Shown here piece by piece: positions 8,494-17,413 of a stretch of 55,486 nucleotides of DNA. Under the pieces are notes generated by a model, which was given only the letters and a program-made list of their open reading frames with translations, was not told the origin of the DNA and ran no database searches. Each line of letters starts with the position of its first letter. Within the stretch, counting starts at the first letter, position 1. Position numbers and translations under genes: made by a program. The stretch comes from Balneolaceae bacterium (GTDB taxonomy: Bacteria > Bacteroidota > Rhodothermia > Balneolales > Balneolaceae), in the NCBI GenBank assembly GCA_007134085.1, contig SLLL01000190.1, positions 1-55,486 on the forward strand, given 5' to 3'.

Positions 8494-8793
8494 TTATTTT
8501 CCTACTTCAACAACGCTGTCTTCAGTACCGAATTCGTTTGGAATATAAGCATCAGCAGCGTCGTCGTTTTCCCATTTTTCGCCATCTATAAGATAACGGA
8601 AACGGTACTTACTTTCAGGTTTAAGACGCATGGTTACTTCCCATTTGTCTTTTTTCTTTTCGAGTTTGTCTGCTTTTAAATCCCAATCGTTAAAATCACC
8701 TACGAGTTGTACCTTTTTATCGGCCCACTCTTTAGGAATTGCAAAGGTAACTTTACAGACTGTTCTTTTTGGTGTGAATGACTTTTGTAACAT
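8494..8793 (-). CDS. stand-alone CBM48 / AMPK-type glycogen-binding domain protein
   Basis: 99 residues forming just one early-set immunoglobulin-like domain: KVTFAIPKEWADKKVQLVGDFNDWD, a central KWEVTMRL strand, then YRFRYLIDGEKW and the closing YIPNEFGTEDSVVEV. This matches the isoamylase N-terminal/AMPK-beta glycogen-binding fold, with conserved carbohydrate-contacting Trp/Asn positions (FNDWD, DGEKW). No catalytic domain is attached and there is no signal peptide. It may bind alpha-glucans or serve as a small regulatory protein; the family function is not established. It lies upstream of birA in the same direction and 257 bp downstream of ptsI. Confidence 0.75.
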   Translation of the reverse strand: MLQKSFTPKRTVCKVTFAIPKEWADKKVQLVGDFNDWDLKADKLEKKKDKWEVTMRLKPESKYRFRYLIDGEKWENDDAADAYIPNEFGTEDSVVEVGK

Positions 8794-9050
8794 TATTATA
8801 AATTGGTTTGTGAATAATTAAGGACATTCAAAATTACTTAATTTTATTTCGATAATAAATAGTTTTATCGTATTAATATTTGCTTAACAATTATTTAACC
8901 TAATTTATTTAAAGTATAAAGGTAAAAATTTAACTTAATATGCTGTGGTAGCGTTTTCAAGTTAAGCTAAAAACAACGGGAAGTGCTTACACCCTTATTC
9001 GTGCTGTTTTTTGCTTTTCCCTTTAGTAAGCCAAACTAGCCTGTAAAAAA

Positions 9051-10769
9051 TCAGAATTCCCGCCAATCATCAAGAAGGCTGTGTACTTCATCTAAATCTT
9101 TTGCACCCAGCACGTTGTTTGATAGCATTTGCATTTCAGATAGTGTGTGCTTGCACAAAACTGATTTCACTTTAGGAATAGAACTTGAGTTCATACTCAA
9201 ATCATTAATACCCAATCCCAGTAAACAAGCCGCTGCTTCCGGTGATCCGGCCATTTCCCCACAAACCGCTACCGAAATCCCTTCTTTGCCGGCTGCATCT
9301 TTTGTCATCTTGATCAATTTCCAAATGGCAGGATGAAAACTATCGAAAAGGTGTGCAATTTTTTCATTTCCCCTGTCAACAGCCAGAGTATATTGAGTAA
9401 GGTCGTTCGTGCCAATGCTAAAGAAATCGGCTTCTTTAGCAGCCTCTTCGGCCATGATGGCAATACTTGGAACTTCTACCATGATTCCAATTGGAATATT
9501 CACATCGCACTTTACGCCTGCTAATTCAAGGCTATTTTTCACTTCAGCACAGTATTGACGAAGTGTTCTTATCTCTTCAAGCCTGGATATCATAGGAATT
9601 AACATCTTAATCCTTCCGGGATATAACCCACCAACGCGATAGATTGCTTCAAGCTGGCGTTTTAGCAGTTTTTTCTTATCTATTAGCATACGAACTCCTC
9701 GCCAGCCTAAAAACGGGTTCGCTTCACTTTCAGAGCCTTCAATAAGCTTATCACCTCCGGCATCGAAAAGCCTTATGGTTACAGAATCTTCTTTTACAGT
9801 TTCAACCACTTGTTTATAAAATTCAACCTGTTCTTCAATATCAAACTCATCTGCCTCAAAAAGGATCGTTTCGGTTCGCAAAAGGCCAATGCCACTTGCT
9901 CCGTGACTGGTTAATTTTGGCAGTTCCTCCAAAAACTCTACGTTTGCCCTTAGTTTAAAATCGGATCCGCATTTAGTTTTATCCGGCTTTTGTGCCCACT
10001 CAAGGGCTTTTTCAAAGCGGGAAAGTTCATCCCCTCTCCTTTTCTTATACTCATCAACTTGTTTTCTGGTGGGAGTAATAATCACCTGTCCAGTTGAACC
10101 ATCAATAATAGCCTGATTTCCCCTTACTATATTGTATCTATCCCAGTGAGCATTAATCACACACGGAATTCCTAATGATTGCGACAGGATAACAGCATGC
10201 GATGTTAAACCCCCTTTTTCCATCACAATACCGCCAATCTTTTTTTGGCTCAACTTAACCATAGCTGTTGGCGATATATCATCAGCAAAAACAATTTCAC
10301 CCTTATTTACATCAAAAACTCTCTTTTTCTCTTTGGTTGCCTGAATTAAATCATCACGAACAGAAACAATATCTATTGTACGTTCATTGGCCCATTTTGC
10401 ATCAGCCGCCTCAAGAAGTTGAATATAGTCGTTATATGTGCTGAAGATGGCATAATCAACCGTACTGAGTTCAGTTTCAATTTTATTTGTGATCTGTTTG
10501 ATTACTTCGGGATCATTCAATGTTTGAATCTGCGCCTCAATAATGTCAATCAGATCGAATTCATCAGGGAACTGCTTAATTTTCTCATATTCTTCGGTTA
10601 CTTCAGCCTTCGCTTTTTCATATTTGGCAAGATGGGATTGTATCTCTCTCTTGCTGATTTTTTCGGGATGAACCGGTTTGTTGTCATCCGTTAAGATCCA
10701 GATCTTACCTATAGCTATACCTTGTGCTGCCGGGCGGCCTGATAAAACTTTTGGTTTTATCTCTTTCAT
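9051..10769 (-). CDS. ptsI: PTS enzyme I (phosphoenolpyruvate-protein phosphotransferase)
   Basis: Takes phosphate from PEP and hands it to HPr. It has 572 residues, the normal length. The phospho-His is His191 in GGLTSHAVILSQSLGIPCV. The PEP-binding TIM-barrel half has GIGLLRTETIL, NPFLGWRGVRM, EVPSIAIMA, FSIGTNDLTQYTLAVDRGNE and the catalytic Cys in AVCGEMAG. The start overlaps the ptsH stop by 4 nt (ATGA), so the two are coupled. No EIIA/B/C gene lies near, which is common in Bacteroidota-like bacteria, where the general PTS proteins may act in regulation or with unlinked fructose/mannose-type EII units. Confidence 0.96.
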   Translation of the reverse strand: MKEIKPKVLSGRPAAQGIAIGKIWILTDDNKPVHPEKISKREIQSHLAKYEKAKAEVTEEYEKIKQFPDEFDLIDIIEAQIQTLNDPEVIKQITNKIETELSTVDYAIFSTYNDYIQLLEAADAKWANERTIDIVSVRDDLIQATKEKKRVFDVNKGEIVFADDISPTAMVKLSQKKIGGIVMEKGGLTSHAVILSQSLGIPCVINAHWDRYNIVRGNQAIIDGSTGQVIITPTRKQVDEYKKRRGDELSRFEKALEWAQKPDKTKCGSDFKLRANVEFLEELPKLTSHGASGIGLLRTETILFEADEFDIEEQVEFYKQVVETVKEDSVTIRLFDAGGDKLIEGSESEANPFLGWRGVRMLIDKKKLLKRQLEAIYRVGGLYPGRIKMLIPMISRLEEIRTLRQYCAEVKNSLELAGVKCDVNIPIGIMVEVPSIAIMAEEAAKEADFFSIGTNDLTQYTLAVDRGNEKIAHLFDSFHPAIWKLIKMTKDAAGKEGISVAVCGEMAGSPEAAACLLGLGINDLSMNSSSIPKVKSVLCKHTLSEMQMLSNNVLGAKDLDEVHSLLDDWREF

Positions 10770-11038
10770 AGTTGTTGATGGTGAAACTTATTCTCAAAAA
10801 GTGCTGCAACTTGTTCTAATGCCTCTTGTTCATCCTCACCTTCAAAAATCAGCTCCATCTCGGCGCCATGTTCTGCAGCAAGCGTCATCACGCCAAGTAT
10901 GCTCTTGCCATTTACAGTGAACCCATACATTTTAATGGTGAAATCGGATTTAAATCTTGATGCTGTTTTTACAAGTACCGATGCAGGACGGGCATGCAAA
11001 CCTGCTTCATTTTTTACTTCTACAACTTTTTTCACCAT
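10766..11038 (-). CDS. ptsH: PTS phosphocarrier protein HPr
   Basis: 90 residues. It has the active site His15 in AGLHARPAS and the regulatory Ser46 in NGKSILGVMTL. Both positions match the canonical HPr numbering, which fixes the start at the ATG giving MVKKVVEVKN even though the frame is open upstream. Presence of the Ser46 site suggests an HPr kinase elsewhere in the genome. The C-terminal tail (ENKFHHQQL) is slightly extended. It forms a two-gene operon with ptsI. Confidence 0.95.
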   Translation of the reverse strand: MVKKVVEVKNEAGLHARPASVLVKTASRFKSDFTIKMYGFTVNGKSILGVMTLAAEHGAEMELIFEGEDEQEALEQVAALFENKFHHQQL

Positions 11039-11147
11039 ATAAATCAGATTTTTGAAGTGCTTGAATCTGCCTTGGAATAAAGTGCAACACAAGCATAATT
11101 AATGATTATTTGCTGTAGCCTCTTTACTAAAACCTTTAAGACAGCAT

Positions 11148-11474
11148 CTAAAAAAGTTTAAGCATGATTGAGTTAGCCACTGAAATAAAGATACTGTAAA
11201 GAACAGCCCACCAAAAACCTTTTATGGTAAAACCTTCCACAAATTTGTCGATTATCATTAAAATCCAGGCATTAATTACCAAAATAAATAAGCCAAGGGT
11301 AAGGATGGTCAACGGCAGGGTTAATACAACAATCAAAGGTTTTATCAATGTGTTCAAAACAGCGAGAAGAATTGCCACGCCAATTGCTGTGAGAAAGCTT
11401 TTAACCTTCACCCCATCAAGGAGGTAGGCACCTATAAATATTACTATGCTATTGATCAGAAGTATTTTTAACAT
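11148..11474 (-). CDS. phage-holin-family (superfamily IV/YvlD) membrane protein
   Basis: 108 residues, nearly all hydrophobic, with four membrane segments (about 1-18, 27-55, 57-75 and 85-105). The pattern AIGVAILLAVLNTLIKPLI, LPLTILTLGLFILVINAWIL and DKFVEGFTIKGFWWAVL is typical of the YvlD/mycobacterial 4-TMS 'holin' family. Despite the name these are ordinary chromosomal membrane proteins in most bacteria, and there is no phage gene nearby. Role unknown. It is 109 bp from ptsH. Confidence 0.85.
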   Translation of the reverse strand: MLKILLINSIVIFIGAYLLDGVKVKSFLTAIGVAILLAVLNTLIKPLIVVLTLPLTILTLGLFILVINAWILMIIDKFVEGFTIKGFWWAVLYSIFISVANSIMLKLF

Positions 11475-11531
11475 GCGTTCCGTATTTATTATGATTTAAT
11501 TTTATTACGCAAATTGTACCTGAAGGTTACC

Positions 11532-11978
11532 ATGAAGTGGAAACACGTAAAAGAGTTTAACTCCTTAACTGCATCAGATATTTATAAAATACTGAAGCTA
11601 CGTCAGGATATATTCATCATAGAACAGGATTGTATTTATGAGGATATCGACAATCTGGACCAATCATCCGAGCATCTGATGCTATTTGATGGTGAAACAC
11701 TTGTAGCATATTCAAGGATTGTTCCCCCAGGCAAGAAATTCGAAGACTATTCTATTGGTCGTATTATTGTAGAAAAAGGGTATCGTGGTAAAAATTTTGG
11801 GAGAGAGATCGTAAAGAAATCTTTATCGATACTTAAGGAGAGAAATGCAGATATCGTTAGAATTGAAGCCCAGGAGTACCTTCTTGATTTTTATACTTCG
11901 CTAGGGTTTCGGGCAATTAGTGACAGCTATCCTGTGGACGGAATTCCGCACATTGAAATGATACTTCAATTCGGCTGA
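11532..11978 (+). CDS. ElaA-like GNAT N-acetyltransferase
   Basis: 148 residues of a single GNAT domain. The beginning KWKHVKEFNSLTASDIYKILKLRQDIFIIEQ is the ElaA signature (wxxLRxxVFvvEQ, followed by YEDIDNLDQ). The acetyl-CoA loop is GYRGKNFGREIV. Substrate unknown. I use the ATG at MKWKHVKEF; the frame extends six codons to a TTG, but ElaA proteins normally begin with this WxxL segment, and an AAGG lies shortly before the ATG. The gene converges with copA. Confidence 0.85.
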   Translation: MKWKHVKEFNSLTASDIYKILKLRQDIFIIEQDCIYEDIDNLDQSSEHLMLFDGETLVAYSRIVPPGKKFEDYSIGRIIVEKGYRGKNFGREIVKKSLSILKERNADIVRIEAQEYLLDFYTSLGFRAISDSYPVDGIPHIEMILQFG

Positions 11979-12120
11979 TAAATTGAGTAAAGTTGACTTT
12001 ATCCCGTAAACGCAACGATTATGATTACAACGATAAAAACGACTTTAAAAAGAACTGTTTTCCAGTTTTTCATCGAGCAAAAAAATTATAAAAACGAAGG
12101 GTTGTTGTCTGTAGATGTAT

Positions 12121-12266
12121 AAACCAACAGTGCTTAGTTATCCACAATATGTTGGTTTCTTGGAAAGTAGATATATTTTTACAAACATGCTTAAATTATT
12201 CTCAATTTAATCGATTTTTTTTATAGATCCCGATTTACCTACCATTTACAAGAAAACTTATCCACA
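12121..12266 (+). promoter_or_regulatory. pair of perfect DnaA boxes in a convergent intergenic region
   Basis: Two exact matches to the DnaA box TTATCCACA lie on the same strand at 12138-12146 and 12258-12266, 120 bp apart, in the AT-rich gap between the GNAT gene and copA. The first lies within the loop of a 9-bp inverted repeat (AAACCAACA at 12121-12129 and TGTTGGTTT at 12150-12158). The gap holds no gene. No dnaA, dnaN or gidA homologue is nearby and gene direction does not flip here, so an origin is not supported. A DnaA-titrating or regulatory site is possible. Confidence 0.4.
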
Positions 12267-12269
12267 TTT

Positions 12270-14741
12270 TCAGATAGATTTGTTAGTAAGCCGTTTTGAG
12301 TTGCCAACTACATTTATTGAGCTGAATGCCATGGCAATTTCTGCTAATACGGGATGCATCCAGCCTATAATGGCTACAGGTATCATCACAACATTGTAGA
12401 AAAAAGCCCAAAAGAGGTTTTGTTTAATTTTCTTAAACGTTTGTTTACTCAGGGTTAATGCGCGAATAATTACTTCAGGGTTGCCATCAACCAGTATTAT
12501 TGAACCTGATTCAATTGCAATATCTGTTCCAGTTCCAAAGGCAATTCCAACGTCAGATACCGTAAGTGCTGGCGCATCATTAACACCGTCACCAACCATT
12601 GCAACTACTTCACCATTATCCTGGAGGCTCTTAATGATGGATGCCTTCTCATCCGGTTTTACTTCAGCATGTACCTGCTGAATTCCAATCTCATCAGCAA
12701 TTTGGTTTGCTACACTTTGCTGGTCGCCCGTAAGCATCACCGTTTTATACCCCATTTTATGCACAGACTGGATCATTGATTCAGACTCCGGCTTTAAACT
12801 ATCAGCAATAGCTGCAATTGCCTGTACTTTATTATCTACCGCAATGTAGATAGTTGAGTAGCCTTTTTCGGAAAGATTTTTTGATGTACTCATAACTTTA
12901 TCAGATAAATCAATGCCATTCTCATCCATCAATTCAAGATTACCGGCTGAAACGGGCAAACCATCTATCATACCTGTAACCCCCATACCGGTGAACGATG
13001 TAAAATTGGTTACATCATAATATTCGCTATCCCCTGTGAAATTTGTAATGGCTTTACTGATTGGGTGCTCTGACAAGTTCTCTACAGATGCTGCTAACTT
13101 TTTTATCTCTTCATCATTAAAAGAATCACCAAAATGTATCCATTCTATCACTTCGGGCTCTCCTTTGGTTAGAGTTCCGGTTTTATCAAACACAAACGTA
13201 GTTACTTCCTGCAACCGCTGTATGGCTTCGCCCTTGCGTATCAGAATGCCGTTTTCTGCTCCCATTCCTGTACCAACCATGAGGGCTGTTGGCGTTGCAA
13301 GCCCCAATGCACACGGGCATGCAATAACAAGCACGGCAAGTGATGCAAAAAATGCCTGGCTTACTGTATTCAAATCTGTAATTATCCAGGGTAAGTAGGG
13401 TTCCGCTGCAAGTAAAACCGGTTGAAGTGATTCACCGAAAAACCACCACATAAGAAACGTGAGCAGAGCTAAAACCAAAATAACCGGCACAAAAACAGCT
13501 GTTACCCTATCTGCAAAATCCTGAATCGGTATTTTCGAACCCTGTGCTTCCTCAACCAAAGCAATTATTCTATTCAAGAACGAATTTTGCCCGATCTCTT
13601 TAACCTGTACCCTTATGGTTCCCTCGGTATTAATCGTGCCGCCTACAACATTATCCCCTTTTTTCTTCACAACAGGCATCGACTCCCCCGTAACCATCGC
13701 TTCATCGATCGAGCCTTTTCCATCAACCACAACGCCATCAGCGGGTACCTTCTCTCCTGGCCTGATTATGGTTACATCATCAACTCGAAGATCATTAATA
13801 TCAATTTCTTCTTCTTTTCCGTTTTTGATAATTCGTGCACTCTTGGCTTCCAGAGTAAGCAACTTCGTAATTGCATCTGATGCACTTCCGCGCGCTTTTG
13901 TCTCTATGTAGCGTCCGGTTAGGTGGAAAGCCATAATCATCGCGGCGATGCCGGCAAAACTATAAAACTGCGATTGGATCAGCCCAAGCTCAAACCCAAG
14001 AGCCACCAAACCCGTGATAAGAGATGCTACAGTACCAATGGCAATCAGCACATCCATATTTGGCGAGAGCACTTTTGATGACCGCACAGCACTCAATATG
14101 GTGGTGTATCCCGGAAACATGATGACGTAGGCTGCTCCTGCAGTCATTGCTATCTCCATCACAAGATGTGAGGTAAGATGAATGCCCAGAACCATATCTA
14201 CAAACATCCAGATCATCAGCGGAAGCGTAACTATCCAGCTGCGCACCATTTTTTGGCGGGCAGATTCCAGCTTCTCACTATCGCGCTTTCGCTTCTCTTC
14301 TAATCTGTTTGGGTCATTCGTGGACTTTTTTTTTAACGAATACCCGGAATCTTCAACGCGTTTGATGATCTCATCTACAAGCTGGTCACCTTCAAGCTCT
14401 ACAACAACAGTTTCAGCAGCAAGATTTACAGTTGCTGATACAACCCCATCAATCGAATTGATTGTCTTTTCAACTGCGGATGAACAGCCCGTACAGTGCA
14501 TACCACCCACATGAAATGTGATGCTTTTCTTTTCCGGCAGATGAACGTTAAAACCGGCTTTCTGAACCGCATCAACTACAGCTTTATCATCAATTGATTG
14601 CTCACTGAATTGAATGGTTGCTTTCTCGGCTGCAAGGTTAACATCTGCTGTTGAGATGCCATCAACCTGCTCAAGAACTTTTTTCACACTGTTTGCACAA
14701 CCGGTACAGTGCATTCCGGTAATTGTGTATGTTTTTTTCAT
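12270..14741 (-). CDS. copA: copper-translocating P1B-type ATPase CopA
   Basis: Heavy-metal export pump of 823 residues in the inner membrane. Two N-terminal HMA domains each carry GMHCTGC (Cys12/Cys15 and Cys83/Cys86). Eight membrane segments are expected; the ion-binding CPC is Cys475-Pro-Cys477 in LVIACPCALGLATPTALM. The actuator TGES is at 351-354 and the phosphorylated Asp519 in DKTGTLT. The last membrane helices contain FFYN and MAFSS, the additional residues that define the P1B-1 (Cu+) subgroup. The gene follows the HMA-AraC regulator by 88 bp, and that spacer contains an 8-bp inverted repeat TTTGGATT/AATCCAAA (14752-14759, 14806-14813), a possible operator. Confidence 0.96.
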   Translation of the reverse strand: MKKTYTITGMHCTGCANSVKKVLEQVDGISTADVNLAAEKATIQFSEQSIDDKAVVDAVQKAGFNVHLPEKKSITFHVGGMHCTGCSSAVEKTINSIDGVVSATVNLAAETVVVELEGDQLVDEIIKRVEDSGYSLKKKSTNDPNRLEEKRKRDSEKLESARQKMVRSWIVTLPLMIWMFVDMVLGIHLTSHLVMEIAMTAGAAYVIMFPGYTTILSAVRSSKVLSPNMDVLIAIGTVASLITGLVALGFELGLIQSQFYSFAGIAAMIMAFHLTGRYIETKARGSASDAITKLLTLEAKSARIIKNGKEEEIDINDLRVDDVTIIRPGEKVPADGVVVDGKGSIDEAMVTGESMPVVKKKGDNVVGGTINTEGTIRVQVKEIGQNSFLNRIIALVEEAQGSKIPIQDFADRVTAVFVPVILVLALLTFLMWWFFGESLQPVLLAAEPYLPWIITDLNTVSQAFFASLAVLVIACPCALGLATPTALMVGTGMGAENGILIRKGEAIQRLQEVTTFVFDKTGTLTKGEPEVIEWIHFGDSFNDEEIKKLAASVENLSEHPISKAITNFTGDSEYYDVTNFTSFTGMGVTGMIDGLPVSAGNLELMDENGIDLSDKVMSTSKNLSEKGYSTIYIAVDNKVQAIAAIADSLKPESESMIQSVHKMGYKTVMLTGDQQSVANQIADEIGIQQVHAEVKPDEKASIIKSLQDNGEVVAMVGDGVNDAPALTVSDVGIAFGTGTDIAIESGSIILVDGNPEVIIRALTLSKQTFKKIKQNLFWAFFYNVVMIPVAIIGWMHPVLAEIAMAFSSINVVGNSKRLTNKSI

Positions 14742-14829
14742 TGCCTTTGTCTTTGGATTTACGACAATGTACCATTTTAAATCAGGCAGCCCCTCACAGG
14801 CAGAGAATCCAAATGTGTAAAACTTTTGG

Positions 14830-15393
14830 TTAGATAGAGTCGATAGGTTTTCTCTCTGCCCTCTTTGAGGCGAGATATTGGGAAACGGTTTGCCCGGTAA
14901 CTTTTTTGAACTGATTTGAGAGATACTGAACGCTGCTGTATTTCAGTTTCCATGCAATTTCACTTAGTGTGAATTTATTGAAACTGAGCAGCTCTTTTAC
15001 GCGCTCAATTTTAAGCTCAATCAAATAGCTCTCTATTGTTCTGCCCTGTTGATCTGAAAAGACCTTGCTGAGATAGGAGTAATTGTAATTTGTATTTTCA
15101 GTAACAAATGCAGATGGTTTTAGCGGATTTTTTTCGTTTTCGAGATGATTCAAATACTGAATCATGGATGATTTAACCAGGTTCACCAGTTCTGTTTCCC
15201 GGTCAAAGATTAGCTCAAACCCGCTTTTGTCCAATCTGCTTTTTAGTTCTTCAACCTCTTGAGCGGAGAGTTTTTTTTCAAGTTCCACCCTGCCAAGCTC
15301 AACATGTGCAGCCGGCAGGTTCATCTCCTTAAAGATACCTTCAACGGCATCAATACATCGCGGACAAACCATATTGTTGATGCCAATTTTCAT
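14830..15393 (-). CDS. AraC-family regulator with N-terminal HMA-like metal-binding domain
   Basis: 187 residues. The first 65 look like a heavy-metal-associated ferredoxin fold with a single MVCPRC motif (Cys10, Cys13) and the beta-alpha-beta pattern HVELGRVELEKKLSAQEVEELKSRLDKSGFEL. The C-terminal 100 residues are an AraC/XylS double helix-turn-helix (NYSYLSKVFSDQQGRTIESYLIELKIERVKELL ... LSEIAWKLKYSSVQYLSNQFKKVTGQT). This suggests a direct Cu+ or related metal sensor that activates copA next door. The ATG is preceded by an in-frame TTG; the ATG is preferred. It begins 16 bp after glmS, so it may be read through from that gene. A sensory domain fused straight to the HTH with no linker is noteworthy. 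Confidence 0.85.
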   Translation of the reverse strand: MKIGINNMVCPRCIDAVEGIFKEMNLPAAHVELGRVELEKKLSAQEVEELKSRLDKSGFELIFDRETELVNLVKSSMIQYLNHLENEKNPLKPSAFVTENTNYNYSYLSKVFSDQQGRTIESYLIELKIERVKELLSFNKFTLSEIAWKLKYSSVQYLSNQFKKVTGQTVSQYLASKRAERKPIDSI

Positions 15394-15409
15394 CAAAGAG
15401 TTTTCTTAA

Positions 15410-17251
15410 TTATTCTACAGTTACGCTTTTTGCGAGATTTCGGGGCTGATCAACATTGCAGCCTCGGTTTACAGCTATATAATATGAGAGAAGCTGCAAC
15501 GGTATCACTGTCAACAACGGGGAAAAACAGTCTTTCGTTGTGGGAATAGAGATATGAAAATCAGAAATGTCTTTCACATCGCTGTTTGCATCGTTCATGA
15601 TGGCAATGATTCGCCCTTTTCTCGCCTTCACCTCTTCAATGTTCGATATCATTTTATCGTTCGTATGCTCCGTAGCGGCAATTACCACAACCGGCATCAT
15701 CTCATCAATTAAAGCAATCGGGCCGTGTTTCATCTCTGCGGCGGGATAACCTTCTGCATGTATGTACGAAATCTCCTTCAGCTTCAGGGCGCCTTCAAGG
15801 GCAACGGGAAAGTTGTAGCTCCTGCCGAGGTATAGAAAATTTGGGGCATAGGTGAAGAGGCTTGCCATTTTCTTTATCGGCTCATTTGCGTGTTCAAGAA
15901 TATACTCCACTTTTGATGGAAGCATTAGAAGCTCGTTGATATACATCCTCATATCATCATCCTTTAGTATACCCTTGTGCTTGCCAACGGCAAGTGCCAT
16001 CATGGTTAGCACCACAACCTGAGCCGTAAACGCCTTGGTTGATGCAACCCCGATTTCCGGGCCCGCATGGGTAAACACACCGGCATCTGTATCTCTGGAA
16101 ATTGTTGACCCAACAACATTACAAATCCCCAAAACAAGTGCGCCACGTTTTTTGGCTTCACGCATAGCCGCGAGCGTATCAGCGGTTTCACCACTCTGAG
16201 AGATTACAAGAAGCACATCTCCCCTGCCAATCAGCGGATCGCGATACCGAAACTCCGATGCATACTCAACCTCAACAGGTAATTTCGCAAGTTCTTCAAA
16301 CAGGTATTCCCCAACCAGGCCGGAATGCCAGCTTGTACCACAGGCCGCTATTACAATTCTGCGGGCATTTACAAGCTCATCCATCACATCTTCAATACCG
16401 CCAAGCTGAATGGAGTTGGTCTCTTTTACCACCCTGCCTCGCATACAATCGGCAATGGAGCGTGGCTGTTCAAAAATTTCCTTCAACATAAAGTGCGGAT
16501 AGCCGGCCTTTTCGATCTCTTCGAGACCAATGGCAAGCTCGTGTACCTCTTTGGTAAGAACAACATCATCAATTGTTTTTACTTTGTAGTTATCTCTTGT
16601 GATGGTTGCCATTTCGCCATCATCCAGATAGATAACTTTGTTTGTAAACTCCACAATTGGCGAGGCATCAGAGGCGATAAACATTTCGTTTTCACCAATT
16701 CCAAGCAGCAAGGGCGATCCCTTTCTTGCGATATAAATTTTGTCAGGGCTGTCTGTGTGAACAATTGCCAACCCGTACGTACCCACAATTTGCTTCAGGG
16801 TTAACTGGATAGCTTCTTCGAAAGAGATCTCGAACGAACTGTTATAAATTTCTTCAAGCAGCAGAGCTATTACTTCGGTATCGGTCTGGCTTTGGAAAGT
16901 TTTGCCACGATCTGCCAGTTGTTTCTTCAGTGAAGAGTAATTTTCAATGATGCCATTATGTACTACTGCTATCTTTCCATTTTCGCTGACGTGTGGGTGT
17001 GAATTTACATCATTCGGCTCGCCGTGTGTAGCCCAGCGTGTATGGCCAATACCCATGTTTCCACTCAAACCCTCTTTGGCAATCAGTTTAGATAAATGAT
17101 CTACCTTGCCCTTTCGCTTTCTCACCTCTAAAGAACCGTTGATAAGAGCCACTCCTGCAGAGTCGTAGCCACGATATTCAAGCCTCTTTAACCCTTTTAT
17201 TAATACATCCGATGCTTTTCTGTCTCCGATATAGCCTACTATTCCGCACAT
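15410..17251 (-). CDS. glmS: glutamine--fructose-6-phosphate aminotransferase (isomerizing)
   Basis: Makes glucosamine-6-phosphate from fructose-6-phosphate and glutamine, the first step to UDP-GlcNAc. 613 residues with the N-terminal nucleophile Cys2 (MCGIVGYIG) of the class II glutaminase domain (GHTRWATHGEP, HNGIIENY, DTEVI) and two SIS domains (ACGTSWHSGLVGEYLFEELA and SQSGETADTLAAM; later LGRSYNFPVALEGALKLKEISYIHAEGYPAAEMKHGPIALI), ending in the conserved PRNLAKSVTVE. Complete. No glmS ribozyme-like leader is evident. It is divergent from the GlmU-like gene with 162 bp between. Confidence 0.98.
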   Translation of the reverse strand: MCGIVGYIGDRKASDVLIKGLKRLEYRGYDSAGVALINGSLEVRKRKGKVDHLSKLIAKEGLSGNMGIGHTRWATHGEPNDVNSHPHVSENGKIAVVHNGIIENYSSLKKQLADRGKTFQSQTDTEVIALLLEEIYNSSFEISFEEAIQLTLKQIVGTYGLAIVHTDSPDKIYIARKGSPLLLGIGENEMFIASDASPIVEFTNKVIYLDDGEMATITRDNYKVKTIDDVVLTKEVHELAIGLEEIEKAGYPHFMLKEIFEQPRSIADCMRGRVVKETNSIQLGGIEDVMDELVNARRIVIAACGTSWHSGLVGEYLFEELAKLPVEVEYASEFRYRDPLIGRGDVLLVISQSGETADTLAAMREAKKRGALVLGICNVVGSTISRDTDAGVFTHAGPEIGVASTKAFTAQVVVLTMMALAVGKHKGILKDDDMRMYINELLMLPSKVEYILEHANEPIKKMASLFTYAPNFLYLGRSYNFPVALEGALKLKEISYIHAEGYPAAEMKHGPIALIDEMMPVVVIAATEHTNDKMISNIEEVKARKGRIIAIMNDANSDVKDISDFHISIPTTKDCFSPLLTVIPLQLLSYYIAVNRGCNVDQPRNLAKSVTVE

Positions 17252-17413
17252 ACTGTTTTCGTTAATACAATTAATTTAATTTTAGGTACTTTACTGCTGC
17301 CTCAAATTGCAACAAGCCCAAATTGTTTCAAATCTGATAAATTTTTTACTACAAATTTTGAAACGCCCTAATTTAACAACATACAATCACAAAAAAAGAC
17401 TCAATTCATAAAG

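Noticed and set aside
11148..11474. Prophage remnant suggested by the 'holin' name
   Set aside because: The YvlD/superfamily IV proteins are ordinary chromosomal membrane proteins and no phage gene is in the area.
12000..12269. Chromosome replication origin at the two DnaA boxes
   Set aside because: Only two boxes, no dnaA/dnaN/gidA genes, no change of gene direction or visible unwinding element beyond general AT-richness.
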